Part shown: piece after piece, positions 49,327-59,934 of the stretch
Position numbering within the stretch: position 1 is the first letter of the stretch
Layout of the letters: the number at the start of each line of letters is the position of its first letter
Assembly (NCBI RefSeq): GCF_047948215.1
Contig: NC_134457.1
Location: 84,544,898-84,608,897 of the forward strand
Length of the DNA stretch: 64,000 nucleotides
Reading direction: 5' to 3'
Source of the DNA: Lycorma delicatula
Lineage: Eukaryota > Arthropoda > Insecta > Hemiptera > Fulgoridae
The notes under the pieces: model-generated
The model's database searches: none
What the model saw: the letters and a program-made list of their open reading frames with translations, nothing else
What the model was told of the DNA's origin: nothing
Program-made: the position numbers and the translations under genes

Positions 49327-50160
49327 GGGTCTGTTTCCCAGATGTTTTGGGAATATATCTCGATGCCGACTCAATTATTGCATTTGTTATGGCGTCGACA
49401 TCGTCTCCGATAACTCCAGTTGTTTCCGGGAGTATCGTTCTAGCTGTGAAGCTCGTCCAGTCTGCCTTTTCAAATAACCATCTTTTAGGGATGGGATATA
49501 TAGTTCTTGTAACATCAGTTACAATTTGCACCGGGAAATGATCGCTTCCATGCAGATCGTCTATGACATGGAAGCTGTACCTCGCTGCTATCGATCCGCT
49601 TATAAGTGCAAGATCTATACAGGACGTCGATCCATCTCTGGCATTGAAAAAGGTTCCTGATCCGTCGTTTAAAATAATAAGTTCTGAATTCATCAGGAAC
49701 CCTTCCAGTTCTCTTCCACGGGGATCTACTCGATCTGATCCCCAAAAAGAATTATGAGCATTAAAGTCACCCACCAGTAAAACAGGTGGGGGAAGCTCGG
49801 AAATTAGTCTTGCTATGTCATCCTTATTCCAATCAAAATACGGCAAGTATATGCTGCAGACAGTGACCTGGAGCGGACGCTTCATTCTAACGGCGACCGC
49901 TTGTAGGTTTGTGTTTAGAACAACCGCTTCGGTGGTAGCTCTAGTCGATGTTAATATAGCTACCCCACCTCTAACTCTTACATTTGGCGGTTGATCTCGC
50001 CGAAATATATCGAATCCTTTTAATTTAAAATTTTCATTTCGGCGGAAATGCGTTTCTTGCAGACATATACAAATCGGGTCTACGTCATCTACCAAGCATT
50101 GGAGCTCATGGATGTTTGAAAAACATCCATTGATGTTCCATTGTACAATCGACTCGCTAA
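49327..50160 (-). pseudogene. LINE-A ORF2 part 1: AP-like endonuclease
   Basis: Starts near ESIVQWNINGCFSNIHELQC and is open to about 49301. Endonuclease signatures are intact: WNINGC (N of motif I), ICLQETHF (catalytic Glu), VLLVGDFNAHNSFWGS (Asp/Asn block), SCIDLALIS (ID block) and DLHGSDHFPV (final SDH). Such enzymes nick the chromosomal target for reverse transcription. The frame runs to IPKTSGKQTP and then joins, with a base shift, directly to the RT fragment NSYRPIYLTCAMGKKLEKM. The linker and first RT blocks, several hundred residues in relatives, are missing. Translation in this frame ends at the stop next to 49301. Confidence 0.92.
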
Positions 50161-50224
50161 CTTTTAATTAAATTATTGTCTGGGTTTTCCTTTCGGCCAT
50201 CCTTTTTTCCTTTTCTTCTCCATC

Positions 50225-50772
50225 CTAAGAGACCTCACCGTTCCTTCTCATGTTCAATCGACGGCACTCTATTACTCCTTGTGCTGCCAGTTCCTCTACA
50301 ATCTCTTGCTCCGAACAATTTAAAAGATCCCCCACAACGCCCCTTGAGGTGTTGAGCGTGCGTGGGGATCAACACGTACAGCTAGTTCTCCAATTTTCTT
50401 CAGTCCTAGAATCTTCTGAGACTGTATATCATTAACAGTCTCTACATGAAGTCCCGTGAAAGTTTTTCTTATTTCTTTAACAGGGCCTCCAGCACATTTG
50501 TTTATTTCTCGAGCGATGAGGAAAGGACTCACCTTCGAGAAATTACCTTCTTCCTTAGTGATAACCAAATACTTAGGTTTTGGAATGCTGCTCTTGAAAA
50601 AAGCTTTCTGCAAGCTTTTCCTAGCCTCAATCTCAATCCTTCTGGTTTCTGCAGTCTTTCGGCGTTTCGCCTCAGGCGAAACGGCCGGTTCTAAACGAGG
50701 GTGTTTACGTGCACCCTCTGCCACGTTAGTTTGTTCAGGAATATTCATGAACATTGATCCCTTCTGTAGCAA
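50225..50772 (-). pseudogene. LINE-A ORF1 (gag-like), shortened
   Basis: N-terminal part rich in K, R and E (SPEAKRRKTAETRR), then KPKYLVITKEEGNFSKVSPF and KKIGELAVRVDPH, the start of the RRM-like region of Jockey ORF1 proteins. A one-base frameshift near 50335 diverts the frame to a stop at 50320. The other frame continues as LLNCSEQEIVEELAAQGVIE and ends RRNGEVS-stop at 50225. The CCHC zinc knuckles normally following are absent, so the 3' part of ORF1 is deleted. Upstream, 50773-51290 has an open frame of 141 residues (51160-50735) in what is probably untranslated leader. Confidence 0.8.
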
Positions 50773-51303
50773 GGCTAGCCGCCGGGGTACACCCCCACTC
50801 CAGGGCTACTAACCTTGGAGGTCCGATCCGGTACTCCGGTGGAACCGGAATATGTCCTGGCAAAGAGCGGATGCGCAGTCTCTGCACTGACTCCAGGCTC
50901 CTACTCACCGAAGCTTTCAGAGCTTCCATGCACCGACATACATAGGCACCATTGCTACATGCTTGCCATCGCAGGGGGCATGTGGACAACGGAAGGGTCT
51001 CCGTTACACCTGCAATAACATTGACCCTGGCCGCCACATCGCCAGCTCTAAGAGTGGTATGAATCCATTTCCAAAATCGTTTGTTATTCCATTTCCAGCA
51101 GGTAGCCAAAAATCCAGTCTGTTTAGTGACCTGAAGTTGGAACCAGGTCAAACTTAACAAAGCATAACCGAGGAATTTACTCGGAACCCCGTTAGCCAGC
51201 TATATGTAATGTACGAAGGTACAGCTGTTGCCGCCCTGGACGTGGAACGTAGATGTTGTGTTCCGGACGTGGGGATTATCTACCTCAGGGCAACAGTTTA
51301 TTT

Positions 51304-53279
51304 AAAATATTATTAAACCATTTTTTATTACAGATAAATATTACTCTGTTGATTAATTTTTACATAACTCTAATTAAAAAATTAAAAAACCTCTAATTTT
51401 GTGCATCCCGAATCACTGTACATATATATAAGTTATATTACCGAGAATATGTGATGCATTACATTTCATAAGCTACGTGTGTTGTCTGTCGCTAGTTTCC
51501 AGGAAAATCCACCGTGTGAAAAAATGTGCAGCTGCATCTTTTGTCTCTTTATTTTAATTATAATAATAATTATTCAGTAGTGCTAAGATATCTGCATGAA
51601 CGGATGTTATTTTTATTGTACTCGTTCGTTAAATTATTAACGTTCTGTTTTACATAATTACATTATTAGCATAAACGTGGAATTATGAATAATTGCACAA
51701 TTAATATTAATCAAGTAAATACATATTATTTGTAAAATATTAATCGAGATAAATTCCTTTTTTTAAAAAGAGACTATCGTTGTGTTTTCTTATAACTAAT
51801 ATATATAACAATTTATAAGAAATTATTTTTTTTATTTTGTATTTTCATGTAACTTACCTTAGTAATAAATTATTTCAAGTCTTTATGTTCATATAATTAA
51901 TATGAGATTAAATCTACTTTTTCTTTAATAATGTAATTTATGATCCTATACTTTACCACGGTATCTCTCGTATCATCTAGGCAAATGATGGAGCAGTTCT
52001 TTTTTTATCTGTGGAGTAGTATATCCACCCATTCCTAACATTTATTTTTAATGTATTAATTTGTATCGATCAGAATAAAGAATTTATTTATTTAATAGTT
52101 GCGCAATAAAACTTTCCATATCCAAATTCCTCTTATCTCAATTTTCTAATAACCGGAATGAACTAGGGGAAGAAAAATAATAAAAATTAAATTTTTTTAC
52201 GGATTAATTTCCTTTTGTGCTCTAGTAAAAACTGAAGTTCGTTAATATTTAACTTCTTTTTTAACAAAAAAAAAAAAATTTGATTGGCTTTATTAGGAAT
52301 TATATATGAAAATCACTTTAAATACAGTGTTATCCACAGTGTAATACATCTCATTTTGTAAATTAAGGTAACTTTTTAGTGATATAGATGCAAAATATAT
52401 GAGCTTAGTCGTCATCAACCTGACCAGTTGTTGCAGGCTGTTGGACTTTGTCGATATAGGAATTATACAATAAAAACACGAAACTCATCCAGGAGTTTTT
52501 ATTGTTTACCTTCGTTCATGGCGAATGTGCTGTATTCAATTGTTAAGGTTCGTTCAGTTTAAAAATGTACTGATTACTGTCAATTGTTTTCCAGTTTTAC
52601 TTATTTCCTTCACTACTATTATCATATCGGGTTTATATGTTAAATCGCTGTGATGACAATAGAAAGGAAGAGAGTCACGATTAAAAACGAAAAAAAAGTA
52701 CATGTAGATAAATATTTTGAAACAAAAATACCGAATCAGTAGTTGTAAATAAAAAATATATACCTGTACTTCCCTATTTTATTCAAATATTGTTTTAAGC
52801 TTTATAGTATAATTAAAATTATTGTTTAAAAATGTTTATAAACTTTTTTAAAAATAAAAATGGATATTTTTCTCACGTATAGAATTTTCCCATATCTAGT
52901 AAGTATCCACTTCTGTTATTCCGATTTTGAGAAGTTTTATCATAGTAAGTTAAACATAGTAAGTTTTATCATAACAGTATTTTTTATTTTTTTATTTTTT
53001 ATTCTCAAATTTTATTTAATTTACAATCAGTTACATTTATCTTGAGTAAATTGGATCACACTCGCAATCACATGATAAAGAGTTCGCAACTAAACTAAAA
53101 AATTACGCAATAATATTACAAAGAACTTTTGTAGCAAGCAGCACAAACACTATGTAATTATGATCAACAGTAATACAATAGAAAGTAAGATAAAAGAAGA
53201 CATAAATAGTAATAAAAACGATGAAACAATGAGAAAAAAGTAATATGCAATAGATCTGTAAATAAAAATCTGAGATAAT
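51304..53279. other. Unassigned AT-rich stretch
   Basis: AT-rich sequence between LINE-A and the mariner relic. Small open frames (52860-53045 plus, 53103-53288 minus) are low complexity. No gene or repeat family is recognised. Confidence 0.55.
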
Positions 53280-53328
53280 GCACAGCACTCACAGCTGTGC
53301 ACTAGATAGAAGTTGCACTTCTATCTAG
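53280..53328. repeat. Two adjacent perfect hairpins
   Basis: GCACAGC (53280-53286) pairs with GCTGTGC (53294-53300). Immediately after, CTAGATAGAAGT (53302-53313) pairs with ACTTCTATCTAG (53317-53328) across a 3-nt loop. The pair sits exactly at the broken left end of the mariner relic. Confidence 0.8.
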
Positions 53329-53332
53329 ATCA

Positions 53333-54078
53333 CAAAGATTCTGAACGTGCAGCATTTTAATTTTCTAACGGCCATCCTCGTTGTTTAAGAGGTTCAAAGC
53401 TAAGTGAACTTTGTTTTAATACTTTCCTTGTGACAGATTAAGTTTTGAATGGACCCATGTCTCGTCCCCTGTGACAATTTTGTTCAAAAAATCATCTCCT
53501 TCATTGTGTTAGCGCTGGAGAAACGTTAAGGAGGCGTCCATTCTCTTTGTTTTGTGATGGTCGTACAGCATCTTGGGAACTCATCTCGTCTCTCGTCATC
53601 TCATCTCACACAGTTTGCGGTACTGAAGTCTCTCACTCATAATGGTGTAAAGAGCTGACCTTGAAATTTCAGGAAACGAAACACTCAATACAGAAATCGT
53701 GAACCGACGATTTTCTCGAATTGCCTCATCCACTCGCTCAACGAGATCATCGGTTGACACTCGCTTCCTTCCCTGACTGCCTGCATCATGAACATCTGTA
53801 CGTCCTTCTTTAAAGTTCCTGCATCATTGTCGCACTTTGCTGTCACTCATTGAAGTTTCACTGTACACATTACTTATTCGTCGTTGAATTTCAGCTGCAT
53901 TACACCCCTCAGCCTGAAGAAATCGAATTACCGCACGCACTTCACACTTGGCTGGAGATGTTATTGTTGTAGACCTATTTACGTGCTAGCTGCGTTTCAG
54001 AACTAAATGAAGTGACGCGGCGTGATATTTTGGACGCGGCGCGACCAATCGGACCTTGAACAAAAAATAACCCTCGTA
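53333..54078 (-). pseudogene. Mariner transposase relic (N-terminal half)
   Basis: Read leftwards from the right terminal repeat, whose minus-strand start is TACGAGGGTTATTTTTTGTTC, with TA following on the plus strand. The protein reads SPAKCEVRAVIRFLQAEG, AAEIQRRISNVYSE, a stop replacing Trp in RQ-CRNFKEGRTDVHDAG, RKRVSTDDLVERVDEAIREN and ISRSALYTIMSERLQYRKL. A duplicated or shifted patch follows, then WVPKMLYDHHKTKRMDASL, and GDDFLNKIVTGDETWVH, where the first catalytic Asp (DET) is kept. Homology ends just after this, so the second and third catalytic Asp blocks and the left terminal repeat are lost. It belongs to a family common in insects and differs from the mariner at 40505. Confidence 0.9.
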
Positions 54079-54084
54079 TATACC

Positions 54085-54230
54085 TCACATTCTCTTTGCG
54101 GAATTACAACCTCATCAAGGTGGGCCCATGGGCAGTCACCTCTCCTAATCGTGAATGTCACGTGGTTCGATTTTGCTTCGTTAACTTGTATTCTTCATCA
54201 ACTCAACCAACGGTTGACACATTAAATCTC
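54085..54230 (-). pseudogene. Jockey-type RT fragment beside the mariner
   Basis: Minus strand reads RIQVNEAKSNHVTFTIRRGD then CPWAHLDEVVIPQRE and EVY. This matches the conserved RT stretch of Jockey relatives (RIKVNETKSVHVTF...PPVTLN...IPQ...VKYLG). It stops where the mariner terminal repeat starts, exactly before the expected LG. Only ~48 residues are left, with a stop near the start. The mariner may have inserted into this LINE copy. Confidence 0.7.
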
Positions 54231-54389
54231 TTTTTTGGATACAATATCTGTTCCTTAATTAAATAATTTGATCGTTAAATATCTGTTCCTTCGGACAATG
54301 AACGGATGTTTTGAATATCTACAATCTACTTGAAAGGAGAAAAATCACAACAGCAATTAACTCCTCTATATTCTGCCTGTCACTCTCTA

Positions 54390-54521
54390 AAAACTGCCGA
54401 TGGATGATAGTGAAATTAAATTTTTGTAGTGTATGAAAAAGTTCCTTGTCAGATCGGTACTCGAACCCAGAAACCTTTTTATGAAAAGCGGAGACTCTAC
54501 CACTTCGCCAAGAATTTTGGC
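54390..54521 (-). mobile_element. SINE-B-like copy, minus strand
   Basis: Minus strand: tRNA-like head GCCAAAATTCTTGGCGAAG TGGTAGAGTCTCCGC, box B GGTTCGAGTACC, then AAGGAACTTTTTCATACACTAC and a body AATTTCACTATCATCCATCG. The head keeps a tRNA-like start and GTGGTAGAG, a plausible box A. About 70 bp of its body recur inverted at 54877-54949. Confidence 0.6.
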
Positions 54522-54658
54522 ATTGTTTGAATTAATGTAAAAACATTTTGAAAAACCTTCTTCCGCCTTCCTAAAAAAAAGTTCTAAATTTCAAGCGTTT
54601 AACTTTTTTATATTCTAAAGGAGAAGTATACATAAAAAGTGGTGTAACAATTGGAAGA

Positions 54659-54874
54659 GTGCGCTCCTTAGCTCCAAGTGCAGAGTTACCTGCAAATAAT
54701 TTGTTCCGTATTTACCAGGCGAAAAGTATTTTCAAACTTTTATATAGTTTGAAAAAATTAAGGGATGCTTCCTTGTACTACAGTCAACTAAATTTTTTTA
54801 ATGTAATGAAACAGAACGATTTGATAGAAAATGAAAACCTCAGTTATTGGTTGATTTGTCATAATAAATAATAA
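54659..54874 (+). pseudogene. Possible Ty1/copia-type RT relic
   Basis: A 70-residue open stretch (54659-54871) starting with GTG. The segment IFKLLYSLKKLRDASLYYSQ resembles the copia RT block V-KL-KSLYGLKQ-PRAW-Y, and the following MKQNDLIENENLSYW could correspond to GFK-S--D--LY. The hallmark YGLKQ is broken (YSLKK) and no flanking LTR or catalytic YVDD is seen. The match is suggestive only; it may be chance. Confidence 0.3.
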
Positions 54875-54876
54875 GT

Positions 54877-55050
54877 GTCGATCAGGCAAGGCACTTTTTC
54901 ATATGTTACAAAAATTTAATTTCACTATCATCCATCGGCAGTTTTCATCCGTAGATCTCGAGTTCAAATCTCGGTCATGCGTGGAACTTTTCATATCCTA
55001 AAAATTTCTATGTCCATATTCCGGCGCACAAACTTCAGGCTTATTATATG
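54877..55050 (+). mobile_element. SINE-B-like copy, plus strand, possibly composite
   Basis: The first ~70 bp (GCACTTTTTCATATGTTACAAAAATTTAATTTCACTATC...) duplicate, in inverted orientation, the body of the SINE at 54390-54521. They run straight into a second box-B region (GAGTTCAAATCTCGGTCATGCG) and a second tail with CGCACAAACTTCAGGCTT. It looks like two SINE pieces fused, or one SINE inserted in another. Confidence 0.5.
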
Positions 55051-57699
55051 GTGAATTAATTTACCACGAAAACACATAATAAGTTATCATATATTTAAGT
55101 ATAAAAAATTCATTTTTTTTTCTTAAATTTTTTTTATTAATACCAGTCTGTCGGGGGCTCGTCTTGCTTGTTCGACCATCTAGCCAGAGGACTCCGCCCC
55201 TTAGTAGTTCCATAGTAGTAACTATGGAACTAAAGTATACACTCCTGTGACGACAACAAATTCGTAACTTATTTCTATTGCCGTGGTGACAGAAATATAA
55301 TAATGAAGTAAAAGGATTCATTTTTTTCTTTTGGAATATCTTTAATTCACAACTTCACACCCAAGTGGGTGAAGTTGATCTAGAGCCTCTTAGCTTAAAA
55401 TCTTTCCTGAATAACACGAATGTATCCTCCAAATTTTAAAGCAATCAGGAACAGGCAAACTTTGCAGCTTTATACATAAAATATATACCTCAATTTCAAA
55501 TCGATAACAGTATTAAAATTAAATCTTTCCAATTTTCGATTTTCAAGAGACAGTCATTTGATAATCATCCTGCAAGTCATCCAGATAGACTTCGTAATTA
55601 GGGGTTACAACCTTAAAGTAGAGATAAAAAAATTATGTTTTAATTTTTAGTCTCATTAGTTTAAAATTTATATTTGAGCGTATTCTTGCTTCGTGTATTA
55701 AATAAAATGTATTAAAAAAGCTCTAATCTAAAAGTTATTGGTTCGAATTCGGATCGAAACTAAAAAATATTTTTACCTAAAAGATGATTTTCTAGCCTCC
55801 CATCTGTATATGAAACATCATATTCATTCAATTATTGATAAAGTTATGGTGGTTTGGTAGAGTGCTAGCCAAATCAGCCATTTGTATTATGAAAACACAT
55901 CACCAATTTCTTGGCTGTGAAGTGTAATGGCCTGACATCCTCTTCATCTCTTGATGAAGTATATCCATGTAAAGAATCACTCTTTTTTATGATAAAATAA
56001 TCAAAGATTTAAAATAAACAATAAAACTTATTTACAGAAATTTTACCAATTTTTTTTTAATATATGTTAGTAAGAAAAACAGTTGCAGGTATGATAATTA
56101 AAATGTATTTTGAATGAGTACACATCTATTTATATTCCATTAAAAAAAACATTTCTGGTTCAGATTAATAAAAATATCTCATTATTTTTTCCTGTTTTTC
56201 AATAAAAAATAATCGTAAAATATTAAGGAATTTTTAACAAGCTCTAATCCCAGTGTTTTCCTTCTTTATTCCCAAATATATATAAATCTATTAAAGGTTC
56301 TTCTTTTAATATATTAATAAATTAAAAAAAATAATAATATTAAAAAAACAAAGCTGATAATGATTATTCCGGAACATTTATTCAACACCATCCTTTCATT
56401 TAACCAATAAAATAATTAATTTAAAAAAAAATAATTATAATAAGCAATATCCTGCAAATAGCCTTACTGTTAGTTACTGTTAGCCTTTCTGTTTACTGTA
56501 TAGTTTGTACGCGTTGGTTTCCGAAATAAAAGTGCGAGCACAAAATAATATAAATTAACACACCACACCTTTTTTATTGGAGAGATGTTACTGTATTAGC
56601 ATTTAAATTTTAAAATAACTACCAAAAAATTCAGTTTTATAATACAAATTTAAAATGTTACGTAGGAAATATATACTTACTTGAAATTTGGATTTAATAT
56701 CTTATCTAAATGAAATTTCTTCAGAAAAAATGCATGTAAACAAATAGTCTTGAAACGAAAAAAATCTTGTTACAGGTTTCAACGGAAATTTTTTCATTGT
56801 GAATTTACGTCACTCTGAAATTTGATACACATTTTGTATATTTACCAATAAATATAACAGGAAGAGGTAAGTTGTGAAGATGTAAAATGAGAAGAAAAAC
56901 TAGAAAAGGATAAAGAGAATTTTAAAAAGAAAATTCGTCAGTAGAAAAAGAGATTAAGTGAAAAGAACAGGAAAACATCAGAAAGAGAGGTAAAGTAATA
57001 TTAAAATTATTAAAAAAAATTCTTACTATAAAAAAAATGTAAATGATAAAAAAAATATATTTCCGTAAATATGTTTTACATGTTACAGGTGTAATCGATA
57101 AGTTACGGGATCTTTGTTTAATGATGCAAAAGTGAAAGATAATAGAAATAAATTACAATCTACCATTTGCAAGAGAAGCTATTGTTTAGGGTTAGCATGT
57201 AGACAAAGGTCTGGTATTTTGTTACCTGTAGTTTCATTCTTAATTTTCCTCGTTAAAATACAAGCAAAAGTATGTTCAAAATTGTAATTGAAAAAATATA
57301 TTATTATTATGATATAGGATTTAATATTATGGGTTAAAAAACATTCCAAAAGAAAATTAAGTAACTCCTAATAATGGCATTTAAAAATTCAGTGAAAAAC
57401 TAAATAATAAATGCCCCCTCTTAAATTTAGTTACAAAATAATTTTATTAAATATTTCTTGTTTGATTTACAAGACATTTTACGAGACGCTCTATGATAAT
57501 ATCTCCAACAGCCTAAGGCTACATATTTTTTACAAGGGTCTGATCTGAATTGCTTTGAATCAGAAATTAGAAATATCTAATATATTTTTGTAATAGGTAA
57601 TTCTCTGTCATAAAACTAATACTTTTACCTTTTAAAAATCAACTTTTTAATGCAAAATTGAAATTTTAAACAAACTTTTACATTTATTAAATGTAAAAA
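55051..57699. other. Unassigned AT-rich stretch
   Basis: Mostly AT-rich. A GC-richer patch at 55140-55290 includes GTCTGTCGGGGGCTCGTCTTG and a perfect hairpin TAGTTCCATAGT/ACTATGGAACTA (55205-55232, 4-nt loop), probably an interspersed repeat of unknown type. At about 55725-55770 a SINE-like box-B phrase (TTGGTTCGAATTCGG) remains. A purine-rich patch lies near 56870-57000. No gene is seen. Confidence 0.5.
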
Positions 57700-58002
57700 T
57701 ATTTTTATTTTTTTTTTGTCTTCAGTCATTTGACTGATTTGATGCACCTCTCCACGATTCCCGATCTAGTGCTAGCCATTTCATTTCGGTATACCCCCTA
57801 CATCCTACATCCCTAACAATTTGTTTTACATATTACAAACGTTGCCTTGCTTGCACAGTTTTTTCCTTCTACCTGACCTTCTAATATTAAAGCGACTATC
57901 AGAATCTGGAATATTCCAGAATATGTGGCCTATAAGTCTGTCTCTTCTTTTAACTATATTTTTCCAAATGCTTCTTTCTTCATCGATTTGCCGCAACACC
58001 TC

Positions 58003-59280
58003 TTAGTCTGTCAATTCATCCACCCACCTGATTTTTAATATTCTCCTGTAGCACCAGATTTCAAAAGCTTCTTTTCTTCTCAGGTACTCCGATTGTTCAA
58101 GTTTCACTTCCATATAAAGCGATGCTCCAAACATATACTTTAAAAATCTTTTTCTGACATTTAAATTAATTTTTGATGTAAACAAATTATATTTCTGACT
58201 GAATACTCGTTTCGCCTGTGCTATTCGGCATTTTATATCATTCCTGCTTCGTCCATCTTTAGTACTTGTACTTCCCAAGTAACAAAATTCTTCTACCTCC
58301 ATAATCTTTTCTCTTCCTATTTTCACATTCAGTGGTCCATCTTCATTATTTCTACTACATTTCATTACTTTCGGTTTGTTCTTGTTTATTTTCATGCGGT
58401 ATTTCTTACGTAGAACAACTTCATTTCCATGCCGTTCATTGTTTCTTCTAAATTCTTTTTACTCTCAGCTGGAATTACTATATCATCAGAAAATCGTAGC
58501 ATCTATCTTTTCACGTTGTACTGTTACTCCGGATCTAAATTGTTCTTTTACTTCATCAACTGCTAGTTCTATATAATGATTTAAAAAGTAATGGGGATAG
58601 GGAACATGCTTGTCGGACTCCCTTTCTTATTACGGCTTCTTTCTTATGTTCTTCAATTATTACTGTTGCTGTTTGATTCCTGTACATGTTAGCAGTCGTT
58701 CTTCTTTCTCTGTATTTGATCCCAATCTTTTTTTAAAATGCTGAATATTTTATTCTAGTCTATGTTAGCGAATGCCTTTTCTAGGTCTATAAATGCCATG
58801 TATGTTGGTTTGTTTTTCTTTAATCTCCCTTCTACTATTAATCTGAGACCTAAAATTGCTTCCCTTGTCCCTACACTTTTTCTGAAACTAAATTGGTCTT
58901 TTCCTAACATTTCTTTCACTCTCCTCTCAATTTTTTTGTACAGAATTCTAGTTAAGATTTTTTATGCATGGCTACTTAAGCTAATTGTTCTGCATTCCTC
59001 ACATTTATCTGCTCCAGTTTTCTTTGGGATCATGACTATAACACTCTTTTTGAAGTCTGACGAAATTCCCCTTTTTCATAAATATTACAAACCAGTTTGC
59101 ATAATATATCAATCGCTTCCTCACCAGAACTGCGCAATAATTCTACAGGTATTCCATCTATTCCAGGAGCCTTCCAGCCATTCAAATATTTTAACTCTCT
59201 TAAATTCAGATCTCAGTATTGTTTCTCCCCTTTCATCCTCTTCGACTTCCTCTTCTTCCTCTACAACACCATTTTCTAAT
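58003..59280 (-). pseudogene. RTE-type RT and C-terminal remnant
   Basis: The upstream two thirds (58400-59280) are broken by many stops: fragments such as NLVSEKV, HSFT and a segment equivalent to VDLEKAFDNV are readable only across frames. The active site reads RFSDDIVIPAE where FADD is expected. From 58395 a clean frame of 130 residues follows: MKINKNKPKVMKCSRN, EEFCYLGSTSTKDGRSRNDI, KCRIAQAKRVFSQK and EAFEIWCYRRILKIRWVDEL, the thumb and C-terminal region. A 259-residue open frame on the plus strand (58762-59541) is merely antisense to this. Confidence 0.82.
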
Positions 59281-59285
59281 TCAAT

Positions 59286-59843
59286 TCATCCGTATAACTC
59301 TTCAATATATTCCACCCATCTATCGACTTTACCTTTAGTATTATATATTGGTGTACCATCTTTGTTTAACACATTATTAGATTTTAATCTATGTACCCCA
59401 ACATTTTCCTTAACTTTCCTGTATGCTCCGTCTATTTTACCAATGTTCATTTCTCTTTCCACTTCTGAACACTTTTCTTTAATCCACTCTTCTTTCGCTA
59501 GTTTGCACTTCCTGTTCATAGCATTTCTTAATTGTCGATAGTTCCTTTTACTTTCTTCATCACTAGCATTCCTATATTTTCTACGTTCATCCATCAGCTG
59601 CAATATATCGTCTGAAATCCAAGGTTTTCTACCAATTCTCTTTGTTCCGCCTAAGTTCGCTTCTGCTGATTTAAGAATTTCCTTTTTAACATTCTCCCAT
59701 TCTTCTACAATTTCTGCTTTATCTTTTTTACTCAGACCTCTTGCTATATCCTCCTCAAAATTCTTTTTTACCTCTTCTTCATCAAGCATCTTTAAATTCC
59801 ACCGATTTATCTGACACTTTTTCTTCAGGTTTTTAAACCCCAA
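59286..59843 (-). pseudogene. RTE-type linker domain remnant
   Basis: A 185-residue open stretch between endonuclease and RT: KRIGRKPWISDDILQLMDERR, RKCKLAKEEWIKEKCSEVE, IGKIDGAYRKVKENVG and GTPIYNTKGKVDRWVEYIEELYG. These are the typical linker words of this LINE type (KPWIT-E-L-L, W-EYFEELY). It is lysine-rich and mostly helical in character. A frameshift separates it from both neighbours. Confidence 0.85.
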
Positions 59844-59934
59844 TCTACATTTTCATTATCACTAAATTATGGTCGCTATCAATATCTGCTCCAGGGTAGG
59901 TTTTGCAGTCGACAGATGATTTCTAAATCTTTGC

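Larger units (their letters stand above)
46477..51303 (-). mobile_element. LINE-A, Jockey-clade, with both ends and 13-bp target-site duplication
   Basis: The element proper is about 46490-51290, minus strand. CAACAGTTTATTT occurs at 46477-46489 and again at 51291-51303, a perfect 13-bp target-site duplication. The 3' poly(A) appears as a T-rich run at 46490-46508. In element order: a leader starting CCCTGAGGTAGATAATCC (51290 down to 50773), ORF1 (50772-50225), ORF2 with endonuclease, RT and RNase H (about 50160-47170), and a ~660-bp 3' region. Full Jockey elements usually have longer ORF1 and RT regions; here parts of both are deleted. Movement would need reverse transcription at a nicked target, but this copy is defective. 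Confidence 0.95.

Noticed and set aside
50735..51160. 141-residue open frame as a separate gene
   Set aside because: It lies in the LINE-A leader upstream of ORF1 and within the target-site duplication bounds; it may be leader sequence or an extended ORF1 start, not a host gene.
58762..59541. 259-residue open frame, plus strand
   Set aside because: It is antisense to the RTE-type RT and linker, which have recognisable protein motifs on the minus strand. The plus-strand product is a Leu/Ser/Phe-rich shadow.
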